NCBI GenBank assembly: GCA_037976565.1
Contig: CP137668.1
Coordinates: 28,907,373 to 28,971,372 of the forward strand
Reading direction: 5' to 3'
DNA length: 64,000 bases
DNA from: Mesocentrotus franciscanus
Lineage: Eukaryota; Echinodermata; Echinoidea; Camarodonta; Strongylocentrotidae
A model generated the notes under the pieces. The model did no database searches. It saw nothing but the letters and a program-made list of their open reading frames with translations, and was not told the origin of the DNA. Below, in pieces: positions 23,780 through 35,800 of this stretch; the first letter of the stretch is position 1; every line of letters starts with the position of its first letter. The translations under genes were made by a program, and so were the position numbers.

Positions 23780-25590
23780 TCAAAATTTGCAGGTACCAGA
23801 TGGGGATGAAGTCATCTCGAGTGATGGGTGTGACGTGACGAAGATGGACAGCTTTCTTGCCGTGCTAGCGTACGCAATGAAGCATCATATAACTGGAGTG
23901 GCTCTTCATGACCTCATAGACCTGATCAATCTTCACTGCCCATGCACACTGTCTCCCACAGTCCAGGTACCTATTCAGCAATGTGTTCAATAGCTATAAA
24001 GACATATGCCAGTTTCATTTTTACTGTAACTGCATGAAATACTTGGGGGAAATGGGTGAATTGCCGGAAAGGTGTGAGAGATGTGGAGGCGATATTGATC
24101 AGGATGTGAAGGTAAAAGAAGGCAAATTCTTTTAAACATTTCCGTTAGCTAACCAACTGCAGTACGTCTTGGAGAATACTGCAGTTGGTGCCACAGTTCT
24201 AAATAGAGATATTGGGAGAACTGATGGGTCAATCTCTGACATCACAGATGGGGAGATCTACCAAGAGCTTGTGAGAAACAGTCTCCTTTGCCATCAAGAC
24301 AACCTCTCCCTTGCCTGGAACACTGATGGCGTTCCAATATTCTAGTCATCGAAGTCGTCAATGTGGCCTGTTATGTGTATGATAAATGAATTGCCAATGA
24401 AAATGAGAAGAGAGAACATCATGCTCACTGCTCTGTGGTTTGGGGGAAAACAAACCAGACATGTCTGTTTTCCTCAAACCATTTGTTGATGAGTGTAATG
24501 TTCTTTCTTCTACAGGCCTGCAGTGGATGCATATTGGTGTGGGAAAAACATCAAGAGTGTTCCCACTGGTGTTCAGTTTAGATTCTGTGGCCAGACCGAT
24601 ACTACAAAATTTGGTCCAGTTCAATGGATTCTATGGATGTCCTTTTTGTGAAAAGGGGGAATACGCTGAAAGGGCTATGAGGTATCCTTACAAGGATCCT
24701 CCTGCAGAGCAGAGAACAAGTGAGGATCGATACCAAACGACAAAGTGTCCTGGCTGCAGAGTCAGGCAGAAGTATAGAGGGGGTGAAAGGGGTTAGTGTC
24801 CTGTCATTCATGTTGTATTTCAACATCATTTCTAGTTTTGTACCCGACTATATGCACGCAGTCTGTTTAGGCATAGTTAAGAGGTTCCTCACCACACGGT
24901 TAGACCCTGCCAACAGAAACTGCCAGTATTATATTGGCAATATGAGGCAGGAAGTTATAACAGGAGGATTGTTTCTTTAAAAGTGTGCAATAACATCTCG
25001 CGAATTCCGAGGACGTTAAATGACATTCGTTTTTGGGAAGCTTCGGAATGGAGAACTTTTATGTACGTCTCCCCAGTCATGTTGCTAAATATACTTCCAA
25101 ATCGATTTCTGGCCCACTGGACAATGTTAGTATGTGCTATATTTAACTTGAATTCAAGACGAACATAACAAACGACATGTTGAGATGTAGTGATTTCATG
25201 CTAAGAAAGTTTGTCATGTACACAGCACCTTTGTATGGTATTAAAGAATCAACATTTAATGTAATGTGCATTTATTATTACACATGTCTGACAGTGTGAA
25301 ACAGTGGGGGCCTTAATTTGTGGGCAACATCAGCATTTCCTTTTGAATCTTATAATGGTTACTTGACAAAACTATTCTCTGGTACAAGTAATGTTCCACA
25401 ACAAATATTACAGTCCATTTGTAGACTGCAGGATCTTGTCAGGAACACGCCTTTTATAACCTCATTTGGTGCTGCTAGATTTGTTTTTAGAATGGTTGAT
25501 GGTGAAAGAATTCTAAACAAATTTGCAAGATTCAGAAGTGGCAATGCAGATGTTGTTTGCCTTGGAAGAGCTATAGACTACTAGATTTGA
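23780..25590 (+). pseudogene. CACTA/EnSpm-type (tnp2 family) transposase, decayed
   Basis: Pieces in several frames follow the order of animal CACTA-type tnp2 transposases: a Cys/His-rich start (HCPCTL.., then CERCGGDID), NLSLAWNTDGVPIF, a MWPVMCMINELP segment, PDMSVFLKPFVDECNVL, GFYGCPFCEKGEY, FVPDYMHAVCLGIVKRFLT, WEASEWRTFMYVSPVMLLN, LAHWTMLVCAIF and NLWATSAFPFESYNGYL. Stops and frameshifts (for example near 24060-24160, 24345, 24440 and 24790) break it, so it is inactive. DTDG-like and DYMHxxxLG motifs are recognisable. Terminal CACTA repeats were not located. Confidence 0.8.
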
Positions 25591-25834
25591 GCCAAGCATG
25601 TATACATGCTGTTCAACATTTTCTTAGAGAAGAGCTTCTTGTTTTTACTGTGAAATGCTATGAACGGTTTATAATTAACAACATTCTGTTTTCAACCAAG
25701 CAGTACTCACAAAAGTTTAAGCAAAGTGATTCTGTGATACAAACAGATGATTCCCTTGGGGAAATAGTTCACATCATCTCCTTCCAAAACCATGATTGTG
25801 ATGATGTTAATAATAATGGTGGCTTCTTATATAG

Positions 25835-25925
25835 CGCACATGTCCGTCACGTTGTGACGCTCCTGGTGCTGCCCCGATTATTACCCTGGCTTTAGCAAGG
25901 CAGCCACTGCGGCGCTCTAGCATTT
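25835..25925 (+). repeat. SINE-tail-like fragment
   Basis: The tatagcgcacatgtccg..gctcctggtgctgcccc block recurs in related form at 59092-59160 (tagcgctcatgtccgactcg). The shared piece suggests a dispersed SINE body. Confidence 0.4.
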
Positions 25926-26409
25926 CAAGGAATTAATGAAGATTGTGCATGCAAAACACATGTATTATTGTTGGTTGAGCGATTCGATGTTACCAGAATG
26001 CTCAGGTGTATGGAAGGCAAGAAATAGGAAGTACTGTTGACTTTATGAGTGAAATTTCCTGAGGTAATATTGTAACCATGAAATGCGAAAAACATTATCA
26101 CAAAAGGTATTTCTTGAGGTAGTTTTCAATGTTATCGTGTTGTTTGTATGTAATTCGCGGGTCATTTCGACCTGCCAGCGATCAGGACTCATGACAATGA
26201 CGTCACATGCATTAGGGCTCCCCTTCCAACTTTACCAACTGTGGATCGCCCGATTGTCACGATAATTTGCACAAGGGCAGAGTATGATGTAATCTGCATG
26301 TGCCTAATTTCATTGTGGTTTCGCATTCAGCGGCCGAGATCAGAATGGGGGTCAAATAGTCCTGTTTTTTTAGGATTAAGCTTTTTAATTTTCCCGTCTT
26401 CCTCAACAG

Positions 26410-26606
26410 GAATTATACTATGACCAGGGGAAAGGCTTTATTGAATATCACTTTAAAACAGTTCGAGCAGCACTTACTGGCCCCAGAAATGAAAAATCAG
26501 GACCTGAGAAGATGGAACCTGAAGCAGCAACACCGAAACCCAACCCAACAAAAGACATAGTACTTGCAGAAATGTTGGGTGACAAGATGGGCTCCATTTT
26601 GCAAAG
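26410..26606 (+). other. Exon-like open segment of unknown identity
   Basis: Acceptor cttcctcaacag and donor AAAG|gtgggt frame a 197-bp open stretch beginning ELYYDQGKGFIEYHFKTVRA and ending ..LGDKMGSILQR. No family recognised. It lies between the CACTA pseudogene and the SGNH ORF and on the same strand as both, so it could be part of either element's gene or of an unrecognised host gene. Confidence 0.35.
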
Positions 26607-28074
26607 GTGGGTTTCAATTACAATGGCCAATTATATGCAACATACCATTGCACATCTAGGTCAATGTACATGTACAACACTGAAATCATTATTTTCATCA
26701 AAATGGTGACCCACATAGATGAATTTAGTTGAACTTTGTAAGTGATAGAAAGTGTTTTGTAAATTTATTGTAGGGGTTGGTAAATATAATTTGTCAATAT
26801 TTTTGTGAATGTTGGACAATGTGAAGGTAAACAGACATACAGTTATATTTGAAAATGATTGTGAAATGTAATCAGTTTAGTGTTTGTTTTCATGAAGAAG
26901 TTTGCTTTGGTTATTTAGCTGATAGAAATAAGGAAAATGAAGACAAGTAAAATTACATATACATGTAAATGCCATTTGTAAAGATTGCAACATGATTATA
27001 AGAAATGTATGTTTTTAAGTGTTTTGTGATGTGTAAGTTAATCGTAAAAATGTTCACATCAAAAGAAAAGTTATGAATTATGAAGTTACATTTTAACATG
27101 GACTGATATCATTTTTGGCATATTTTATTGTTTATCAATAGGTTGGGGACATTAAAAGTTCGGGATTGAAAAAAACTAGGACAGTGAGATGGCTACAATG
27201 GATGTAACTTTGTGGGATAAAACAGCAGATGTCAGTTTGGAGTTACATCATTCAGCATGTTAAAATGTTAGGTGTAGAAGTCACGGAGTATGGCCAATAC
27301 AAGAAGCTGCAGTCGACTCCTTCCTTCCATGTTGAGGTTTGGTGAGATGTAACAGCTTGGTTTTGTGTATTAAAGCCCAAGTCCACTCCAAAAATAACTT
27401 ACTTTCAATAGCACCAGAAAAATCAGACAAACCAATCAAAAAAAGTTTGAGCAAAATCGGATAACTAATAAGAAAGTTATGAATTTTTAATGACATGAAA
27501 AACTTTGAAAATCACTACACAAATTGGCAACTCACTCATGAGTCTGTGACGTATGGTCCTCACTATCCACTAATTATTTTCTTTATATTAATAATATAAA
27601 TATCATATGTTCACCCTAAGAATCTTGTTTCTTCACACCAGCATCCAAGTTAGATTGGTATAGTAATATGTTTTTGTGTGGATGCACAAATAAAGAGTAA
27701 TTAAGAGTAATTAAATACTGTGACAGTGATTTGTCCATTACCGGATATTCTTCTTTCTTCTTGATACTGCAAACAAACTCTGCATGATGCGGATATACAG
27801 TTACAGGCACTATAGGTGGGTTTAGGTGCTCACTCATTCTTTGTATTGCTTACTTACATTAATTAATTGCACAAGACCAAGGCAAAGGGGTGTTGGAAAA
27901 TTCACATTAAAACTAAAAGTGCAGTTAAAATTTTGGCAGATAAAAAATATTTACACAAACCGGTACCTATATTGAATCTGGCTATTTTTATATATTGATT
28001 TGTATTATTCCTTGCTAAATATTAATTTCCAAGGTTACCAATTGTTCTCTTTCTTTTTTTTTGTTGCATATATT
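26607..28074. other. Non-coding stretch with a TTAA-MITE-like fragment
   Basis: No exon supported. At 27370-27500 the text taaagcccaagtccactcc..gaaagttatgaa resembles the start of a MITE of the same general design as 30226-30400. The rest shows nothing recognisable. Confidence 0.45.
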
Positions 28075-29003
28075 CCCAGCCTTCTGTTTCACTAGAGTCT
28101 ACATCTTCAAAGGTCATCGTCATTGGAGATTCCATCATACGGCATTGTAGTTTCTGCAATTTGGAGGATACTTTTTGCTTCCCAGGGGCTACCGTTCAAT
28201 CGCTGCGTCAGAATATTTTTACAACTTTTGGAGATATAATTATTCATACTATCAACTTTGTACTTGTTCATGTTGGAACGAACAATTTAGCCAAGAGTTT
28301 TTGGTCTAAAGACATCAAGGCTTAGGTATTTTTTGCTTTATAACTGTTTGAAGGAGAGATTTAGAAGCTGTGATATTATTTTTTCTTCCATTCTGCCTCG
28401 ATGGGACAGTGAGGAACTGGACAATCTAAGCGTTGTATATAACTATAATTTAGAGCAGTTTTGTTTGAAAAAAAACACAATTGTTATTATTTTGAAAATA
28501 ACGCTGACTTTACTTGCGACGATAGTCTCTATTCTAGAGATGGACTGCATTTAAATAAAGAAGGTGCGAAGGTTTTATCGGACCACTTCGAAGAGTTTGT
28601 ATTTAGACTGGTTGCTGGTTCTTTTAAACCAAAACAAAAAAATAAAATACCAGTTGAGCTGCAGAGGTTGTGGACACCAAGGAAGGTGAAAAAACAGTGC
28701 AACCCATGGAAAGAGACAAATCTTGACATATATATTTATTGAAGAAAAAAAAAAGTGCACCACGCCAAAGACAAAGTGAAAAATGGAGGCCGAAACAGGA
28801 CATTCTGTTTCCGGATGGTTTCAGGCTGCCAAGATGTCCGTGTAAGGCAGAGGAGCCTCCACAGCTGCCACCCAACCGTACATCCCGGAGTACCGGACAG
28901 CTATTCCCTCATACCCTATAAGGATATAGGATGGGGAAAAGCGCCCACTCAGTGTTCAGTGAAGCTTCCGGGAGCCAGGAGCGCTATGCGCGGAGGAAGG
29001 TGA
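28075..29003 (+). pseudogene. SGNH/GDSL hydrolase ORF of probable retroelement origin, frameshifted
   Basis: Three frames join to give an SGNH-type domain: VIVIGDSIIRHC (block I Ser), FVLVHVGTNNLA (block III Asn), IIFSSILPRWD, and DGLHLNKEGAKVLSDHF (block V Asp/His). It then continues into a basic segment and DSYSLIPYKDIGWGKAPT. Similar SGNH domains accompany ORF1 of CR1-like LINEs and some tyrosine-recombinase retroelements in marine invertebrates. A stop at 28325 and a shift near 28470 break the frame. An acceptor (tattcccag at 28079) precedes it. No reverse transcriptase lies adjacent. Confidence 0.65.
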
Positions 29004-29394
29004 AGAGAAAAGTTAGGAGATCCACCCACAGGAGGAGGGAAAAAAGAGGTATGTTTGATTCATTATTTTGGATAATTTTATGCTAGAAAAGGAGAAGGGA
29101 AAACACAAATGTTCTTTTGAGTGGGTACTTTAAAAGTTTGCATTTTAAATCTCTTGCAAGAATTATTCATAAGTTTATATTGAAACAAGCATGTTTAAAA
29201 GCAAGAAAACCCTCTCAGGTCAGTAAATAAAAAATAAAAAATATATATATATTTATATGCCAAGCATCCATGATAATTTTAGCATGTTACTTTCATAGAG
29301 TAAATTTTGAACAGTAAATGATTTTTCATTAAAATATAACTAACAAGTACATGGTGTATGTATTTCATGATATATATTTTTCAGTACCATCATG

Positions 29395-29660
29395 TGGCCC
29401 TTAACTTGCTTGGAACTTGCGCTCTTCAGCAAGGGGACGATCGCCCTCCGCTCCAGGCCTGCCACCCATTTCCTGGCCCACCTTGTGCTCCTGAAGGAGT
29501 TGACCGCATCGCGAAGCCCCCGTTAGCGGATCGCCCTCCTCTTCGGGACTGCCACCTCATTCCTTGCCAACCTCGTGCTCCTTAAGCATCTTCTTCTCTG
29601 TCACTGCCATGCAATCCCTTGCCAGAAGAATGGCGGACTCCATCGCCGTTAGCTCATCAT
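29395..29660. other. GC-richer segment with an approximate 114-bp duplication
   Basis: The ggatcgccctcc..tgccacc.catt blocks occur twice (29437-29500 and 29525-29580), standing out in base composition from AT-rich flanks. It may be a further part of the element carrying the SGNH ORF. No domain recognised. Confidence 0.35.
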
Positions 29661-30225
29661 CAGGACCCATCACTTAACTTACATGTACCTTCACGATCTT
29701 TCAGTAGTTATTACAGGTTTTCACTGGGGTAGGGGAAAATAATACTCCACGTGGGAGTATAAAGAAAGCTGGCTCATGTCAGTTGTGCAACCGTGACAAC
29801 ACTAGATATTTTTATTTGTCCGCATCCTCAGTTACAGATTAAGTTAATATCATTAAAAATATAATCCCAATGTTGATCCGGATGAAGCCATATGTAATGC
29901 TTGTAGAATGAAATATAGTCGTAAGTTAAAGTCATCTGTGTATACATACACCAGAAAAAAACAGAAAAAAATCTAGACCACCTTGTTATTTAAGTAAATT
30001 TTCCATGTGAGTATCTTCTTCTGAAATTGAATCAGATTGTAACTTGGAGCTTTTTAATATGACCTTTTCATTACAGTGTGCTTCTATTCCTCAAACCATA
30101 CATGTTTGCAGAAGATACAGAAGTGAAATCACAATTAAACATGTAAATGGCATCATATATCTCTTGAGTTATTTTCAAAGGACTCTAATGCAGTTGAAAG
30201 GCAACACTTATCATGCCAATGCTTT

Positions 30226-30400
30226 TTAAGGGAAAGTCCACCCTGGTATTAAGTTGATTTGAATAAAAGAATACAAATAAGAGAAAAGGATTATTGAAAA
30301 TTTGAGCAAAATTCAATAAAAACAAGAAATTTAATTCTTCACTGAAGACGAATGAGGTGGTCTGTAGGTTTTGTTTAAAGGATATCATATGGAGAGATGA
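30226..30400. mobile_element. TTAA-starting MITE fragment, family 2
   Basis: TTAA at 30226-30229 is followed by GGGAAAGTCCACCCTGGTAT and an A-rich body with caagaaatttaa. The opposite end was not found. It is related to the 27370 fragment. Confidence 0.45.
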
Positions 30401-30599
30401 AGAGAGCGAGAGAAAGAGAGAGAGATATGGCAGTAGATAGATATAGAAGAGAGATTTCTATTTTAATTGTGCATCATTTTCATGCCATGTGTGCGACAAT
30501 CATTTTCCATTGTGTGACACGTACTGCAAAGTGTGGGACCATGCAAAGACAAAGTGCAAAGTGTGCGACCAAAATTACCTGTTAAGCGACAAGGCTGCA

Positions 30600-30905
30600 A
30601 GTATGCCCCGTCGCTCAATCGACATGCTAATTGAGCACTTATCGGAGAGAAGTGCATGTACACCAGTCTTTCCCTCCCTTTTTGGGATGGGCATCAATAT
30701 TGGGGATATTGAGAGGGTGGTGCATTGGGGTGCAAGCCCAAACCCACTTGCTAATACTTGCAGGAGGTAGGTCGCTGTGGATGCAATGGAAGACCAGGGA
30801 GAGCAACAACATTTGTGATGGGACACTCACTCGGCTCAAAAAACACAGAAGACAGAAGAGAGTATGAAAAAGTGCATCAAAAGAGTAAAAAAAAAGAAGA
30901 AAAAA
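30600..30905 (+). pseudogene. RecQ-type helicase fragment, frameshifted
   Basis: FGMGINIGDIERVVHWGA and, after a frame change near 30758, QEVGRCGCNGRPGRATTFVM match RecQ helicase motifs V and VI (FGMGIDxPDIRxVIHxxxP, QExGRCGRDG). Only the C-terminal half of a helicase domain is present, with no exon borders. It is probably a relic of a mobile element or retrocopy. Confidence 0.65.
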
Positions 30906-31289
30906 ATGTGTAAGTATTGAGTTGGTCTGGCTTCTGTCAAATGACAAAATGAAACATGACATATTGCCCTCACTGGAAAAACAGAAAAACTGGAAAAAGA
31001 AGAACCTTTGGCAGCCTGCACCAAAGGAACTCTCTCGGCAACAAGACACTGGAATCCATCGTAGACAAGGTCAAACAGCACATACAAACCTTTTCAGTTA
31101 TGGATTCTCATTACTATAGAAAATCCATCTCCCCAGGACCTGAACATCTCAATGAGGACAGAGCAATGTAAATAGGCGATGTAACACTGACCCCGCTTTT
31201 AAATCCTTCACATGCGATCTGCAACAAACTAAGACTTCTCCAAGCTCGAATGCGAGCATATTTTATTATAAAAATATTCTTGTAAGTGA

Positions 31290-31640
31290 CTCGGTAACAT
31301 TGCCTCAGATTCTGAAACAAAATCCTGGATTAGCTCATGCTGCAATCATAATTATAAACCTTTGACTTTTACAAGCCAATCGCCTGTCTGATTATCAAGA
31401 TATTTATGATTGGAAATCGAAATTTCATGTTTCGTTTTCCTAACGGTTTTTATAACACTACAGTCTAATGGAAAAAATGAGTATGGTAAACCCGGTCACT
31501 CAAAGATTTTTACTTTTTTGAGGCACTTCATTATCATTTTGAAGCGCAATTTTTTAAGGGCTTCAATATTACACCATATCACAGACACTGATAACACGTA
31601 GGGCCATGCATCTCAGATTAACATTGTTAAACGATACCTT
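31290..31640 (+). repeat. Second copy of the 12116-12475 repeat
   Basis: Shares cagattct.aaacaaaa..cctgga, gctgcaatcat.attataaacc, and ttcaatattacaccatatca with 12116-12475 over about 350 bp with scattered differences. Confidence 0.75.
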
Positions 31641-32685
31641 TAAGTTATTCTCAAGTATAAGTTAAAAGACACCATACTCTTTTCGTGTGTGAAAATTGAG
31701 TGAAATCTTTCACGATAACTTTGTGAAATATGGCTTAAATAATATTTAATGCGGTTTACTCAAAATTGTGTTTCGCATGTGAAAAGAGTTAACGCCATTA
31801 TGCTTCTCAATGCGGGGTATGTACTTTGGAGGCTATTACATCATACTCAGACAAACTGTGAACTCACTTGCCAGAAGAAAGCTCAAAAGTTTCTTAATGA
31901 TCTCAGAACACACACAGCTCATCCAGCTACATGTACGTGGTACATCACATGCTTTAATATGTGATTGTAATTACATTATTTTAACTAAATGAATTTCACA
32001 GTGCACACGGGTAATGAATGTGGTTGTATCATTTTTTGTAAGGACACATAATCAGCCAGTCATGTAGCATGAAATCTAAACTGTTTGAATCGATATACAT
32101 TCATAAATGATCTACAAGTAATCTTTAAAAAATATATCTATATCCTATACAGTCAAACCTTGATAGAATAATGCTTAAACTTAATACTCAACTCCTTTGT
32201 AGGAAAATAACAAAATCATTACCATCTAATGAAGTAAGAACCGTTTTTTGCCATTTTCAATATATCTTATTTTTCTACATATATTTTGGAAATGCACATA
32301 AATAGTATTCCCCGAAAAATTGGCATGATTATAGATGTAGATACGCACCTTTCACCTTTAGAAAAGGTTTCACTTCCTTCTTTTCTCGGATGCTGTATTT
32401 CCTTTATACTATGGACAGATTGCATGCCAAGTTGATCCGTTTTTCAAACTACATTTGTATGTATTATTGCCAATGTAAATTGTACATAATAAGTGCAATC
32501 ATAATAAAAACTTTTCAATCAAAATGTATATCAATATGATAAATGATAAAGAGTACCTTCGAAACAAATCGAGATTCCTATTATCGATCACAAATTCATG
32601 GAGAATCTCATGTAACCAATACCACTCTTCATGACTCTTACATGCCAACGAGATGCCCGCTGTGGCGATAGGAGTGACACCCCCT
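31641..32685. other. Spacer downstream of PYCR3
   Basis: No exon or recognised element apart from tacagtcaaaccttgatag at 32152, a pogo-like end similar to 3444. It presumably includes the PYCR3 3' UTR (minus strand). Confidence 0.4.
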
Positions 32686-32868
32686 TCACATCTTAGACAT
32701 GGAGAGGACGTGTGTGTGGGCTGCCTCAACTGCATTCATCATGGCTGCCCTCACGCCGCTCTTCTCTAAAGCGTGCACACCCCTGATGGTAGATCCGCCA
32801 GGTGAGCACACAGAGTCTTTGATTTCTCCAGGGTGTTTGCCCGTCTCCAAGTACAACTTGCCAGTACC
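32686..32868 (-). CDS. PYCR3: PYCR3 exon 6 with stop
   Basis: Acceptor tgtttcacacag. It encodes GTGKLYLETGKHPGEIKDS, the P5CR signature and AMMNAVEAAHTHVLSMSKM, then TGA. Confidence 0.92.
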   Translation of the reverse strand, partial: GTGKLYLETGKHPGEIKDSVCSPGGSTIRGVHALEKSGVRAAMMNAVEAAHTHVLSMSKM

Positions 32869-35800
32869 CTGTGTGAAACAGAAACATTTTGATTGTTTAT
32901 TCAACCCGAATGTGAAGGAAGGAAGTATGTATGTGATTGCAGAGTAGCTTCAGGAAACGTAAAGCTTTGGGCCCTCTGGCAAGTTTATGCACAATATCAC
33001 TGAATCTTTACAGTAATGAGAAGGTTGTGACGGGTGAGATTTTTCACTAACTTTTTCCCGTGTAAAAGATTTTGACAGCAGCATTATCTCAAAAATGGGA
33101 TTGCTCTTAAAGTACTTTCAAATTTCAAGTTTGATTTGAAAAAGCAAATTTTGCCCAAGTTCTAATGTCACATGTTGGTGTAGTCCTATGTTCCTTCATC
33201 TATGTTTATTGCTTTTCATTGTTTATAGTCAATTTGTTCAGTTAGATTTGAATTATCTCATTCCTATATACATAATCAACCATTCAGAATCAATTTCTAG
33301 ATGGTTTTCATCACAACGCAATTGCATGACCTTCACCTGCAGAAGGATGAAAGAGATCTGAATGCACTCTGTCTAGTTCAAAATTGAAATTGCTGCATAA
33401 ACGCAAAGTATGACTATATGACGATAACTCAGAACAAGGTCTTTAATTAAAGAGAATCACTTCAATTTCACTTTACTCACCACTAGTGTGATAGCAGCTG
33501 CTTTCATGGCCATAGAGCGAGGGAGCCCCATATTGACAGCTCCATCAGCAAGACCTTCCATGACCATGGCAGCCTAGGGGAAGAAAGAAAGTTAAACATT
33601 GATGTTTATTCCAAAAGAATTGTATTTGGTGTATCTACTTGCTAACATGGTATGAAATCTCCAACAAGAATTAAAGGCAGTGATGTTGTGATTGAATAGT
33701 TATTTTGTCAAAAAATATTGTGCTCAGCTCACTTAATAATGCACATACGCTTCATAAATTTTAGTCCAGATACTATACAAAAACAGTTTGTAAAGAGTCC
33801 AGGATACCTGGATATAGATAGGGTTAGGGATAGGTTTGTCACTGGAATTTAGGTTAGGTTTAGTGTTAGGGTGAGGTTTAGTACTTGGTTTAGGGTTGAA
33901 GGTGGGGTTTAGTGTTTGCTTTAGGGTTGAAGGTGGGAAGTTGGTTTGTGTAGGAAACTGACAGGGGAGCAAGGAGAAAACAACTACAGCACACAATTCA
34001 AATTTTAGCTTGATAAACAAGGAGATCCTCCTCGGCCAAATCTATAAAAAAAGAAAATCTTTTGCAACAATAATAATGTTAATAGTCACAATTTTATAGA
34101 GTTTTACATTGAATTATTATGACTCGGGTCATTGGATTCAATTGCTAATCTCACACGATCTCTGCTCCCTGGGGAGTATTCCAGGCAGGCGCCATTTTAC
34201 AAGTGCACACATGGCAATCCAACCACATTAACATTCGCCTCCTATCAGGTACCCATTTAACTCCTGGGTGGAGAGTGGCAAATGCAGATAAATGTTTTGC
34301 TGAAGAACACTAAGCCCTGCGCCAGGGCTTTCACCAACAGCCTTCACGTTTCCAGTCAAGAGTTTAAACTACTCCACCAGGACACCTCTACAATAGATTG
34401 ATTAAATCACAGGTGTTAAACAACAAAGCCAAATCACACTGGCCATGTCTTTTTCCTTACCCAGGCTACTCCTGTGCCAGCCGTAGAAGACATGATATCA
34501 AGCTGCGGATCGGACATCACCTCATAGACCGATATAGGCTCCACCAGTTTACCCACAACTACCATATCTTCATCGGTAGCATGGGTGCCTCGGACCACTG
34601 CTATGAAGCCTTCGCAGACAGCGATTGCCACGTTGGGCATTGTGCGCACAAACCGTGTGCCGTGAATCATGAACTGAGGTGGATTGAAGAGAGAAAGAGA
34701 GAGAGAGAGAGGTCATAAACAAAAGAACAGGCATTAATGGTATGACATTAACAATGAAAAGAAGCTCTAACAAAAAATTACAAAATGAGAGGGTTGACCC
34801 CAGTCACTAGGTAGAATACAATACATGTATTTGTAAAGCAATGACTTTAGTTTACTTATGACTGTTCTGCAAAACATCAAACCTGCATGTATTTTTTCAC
34901 TTCAAAAATTCCCAGGAAGTGCGGCGAAAATATACACACTGATTCAATGAGGCTAAATCTGTAGCAGTATGACATGTTCGGAATTGGAGAAAAAAGAAGA
35001 AATGGATCAAAACAAAAACAACAGCAATAACAAGGTATTGCATGATGTTATATGTTGGTTTGGACAATTGTTCAAAATTACACAGGACAATATATCAAAA
35101 CTTGCTTTTCTTATTATGAAAGTTGATTGGACAATGAATTTATTGTACACTCCTTCCCCATTGAAGTAATTGCAGGTACCTTCCAAGTCTCAAGGCACAA
35201 AGTAAAGAGCTATAAACACTTGCAAAATTTGAGGATCAGGGCCCTGTTTCATAAAACTTGTTTTCAATAACAAATGCTAAATTTCTATGACAAATTTGCT
35301 CTCCAATCAAACGCCACAATTTCAGTAGCTTGTAATAGTTATTATAACTTGTTATTAGTAACAAGTTTTATGAAACAGGGCCCAGATCACTTTCAGGTGC
35401 CTTGGGCAGTTCTTGTCTTGTCTTACTTTAACTCTCTGCCTACAGGAACCATTACACTTAGCGTTTTAGTGCACTCACCGCTTCATGGATGGGACAACTC
35501 AGGCCTGCTACGACCGAGAGAACGAGATGCTGTGGACCAAAAGGTAAAGTGGGTAGGACGTCCTTGCATTGATAAGGCTTGCAGGCTATCACAATGACAG
35601 AACACGACCTGACAACCTCAGCATTGTCGTGTGTCGTAGAGAGGCCCTTTGCCTGGAGGAGATATTCAAGAAGAAGAACATGTTTGATGTAACAATATCC
35701 CACAATGTATCAGTGCGGTGTATTAGGGTTAGGTTAGGGTTAGGGTTCGGCTTAGGGGAAAAGTTAGGGTTAGGATTAGGGTTAGAGTAAGGGTGAATGT

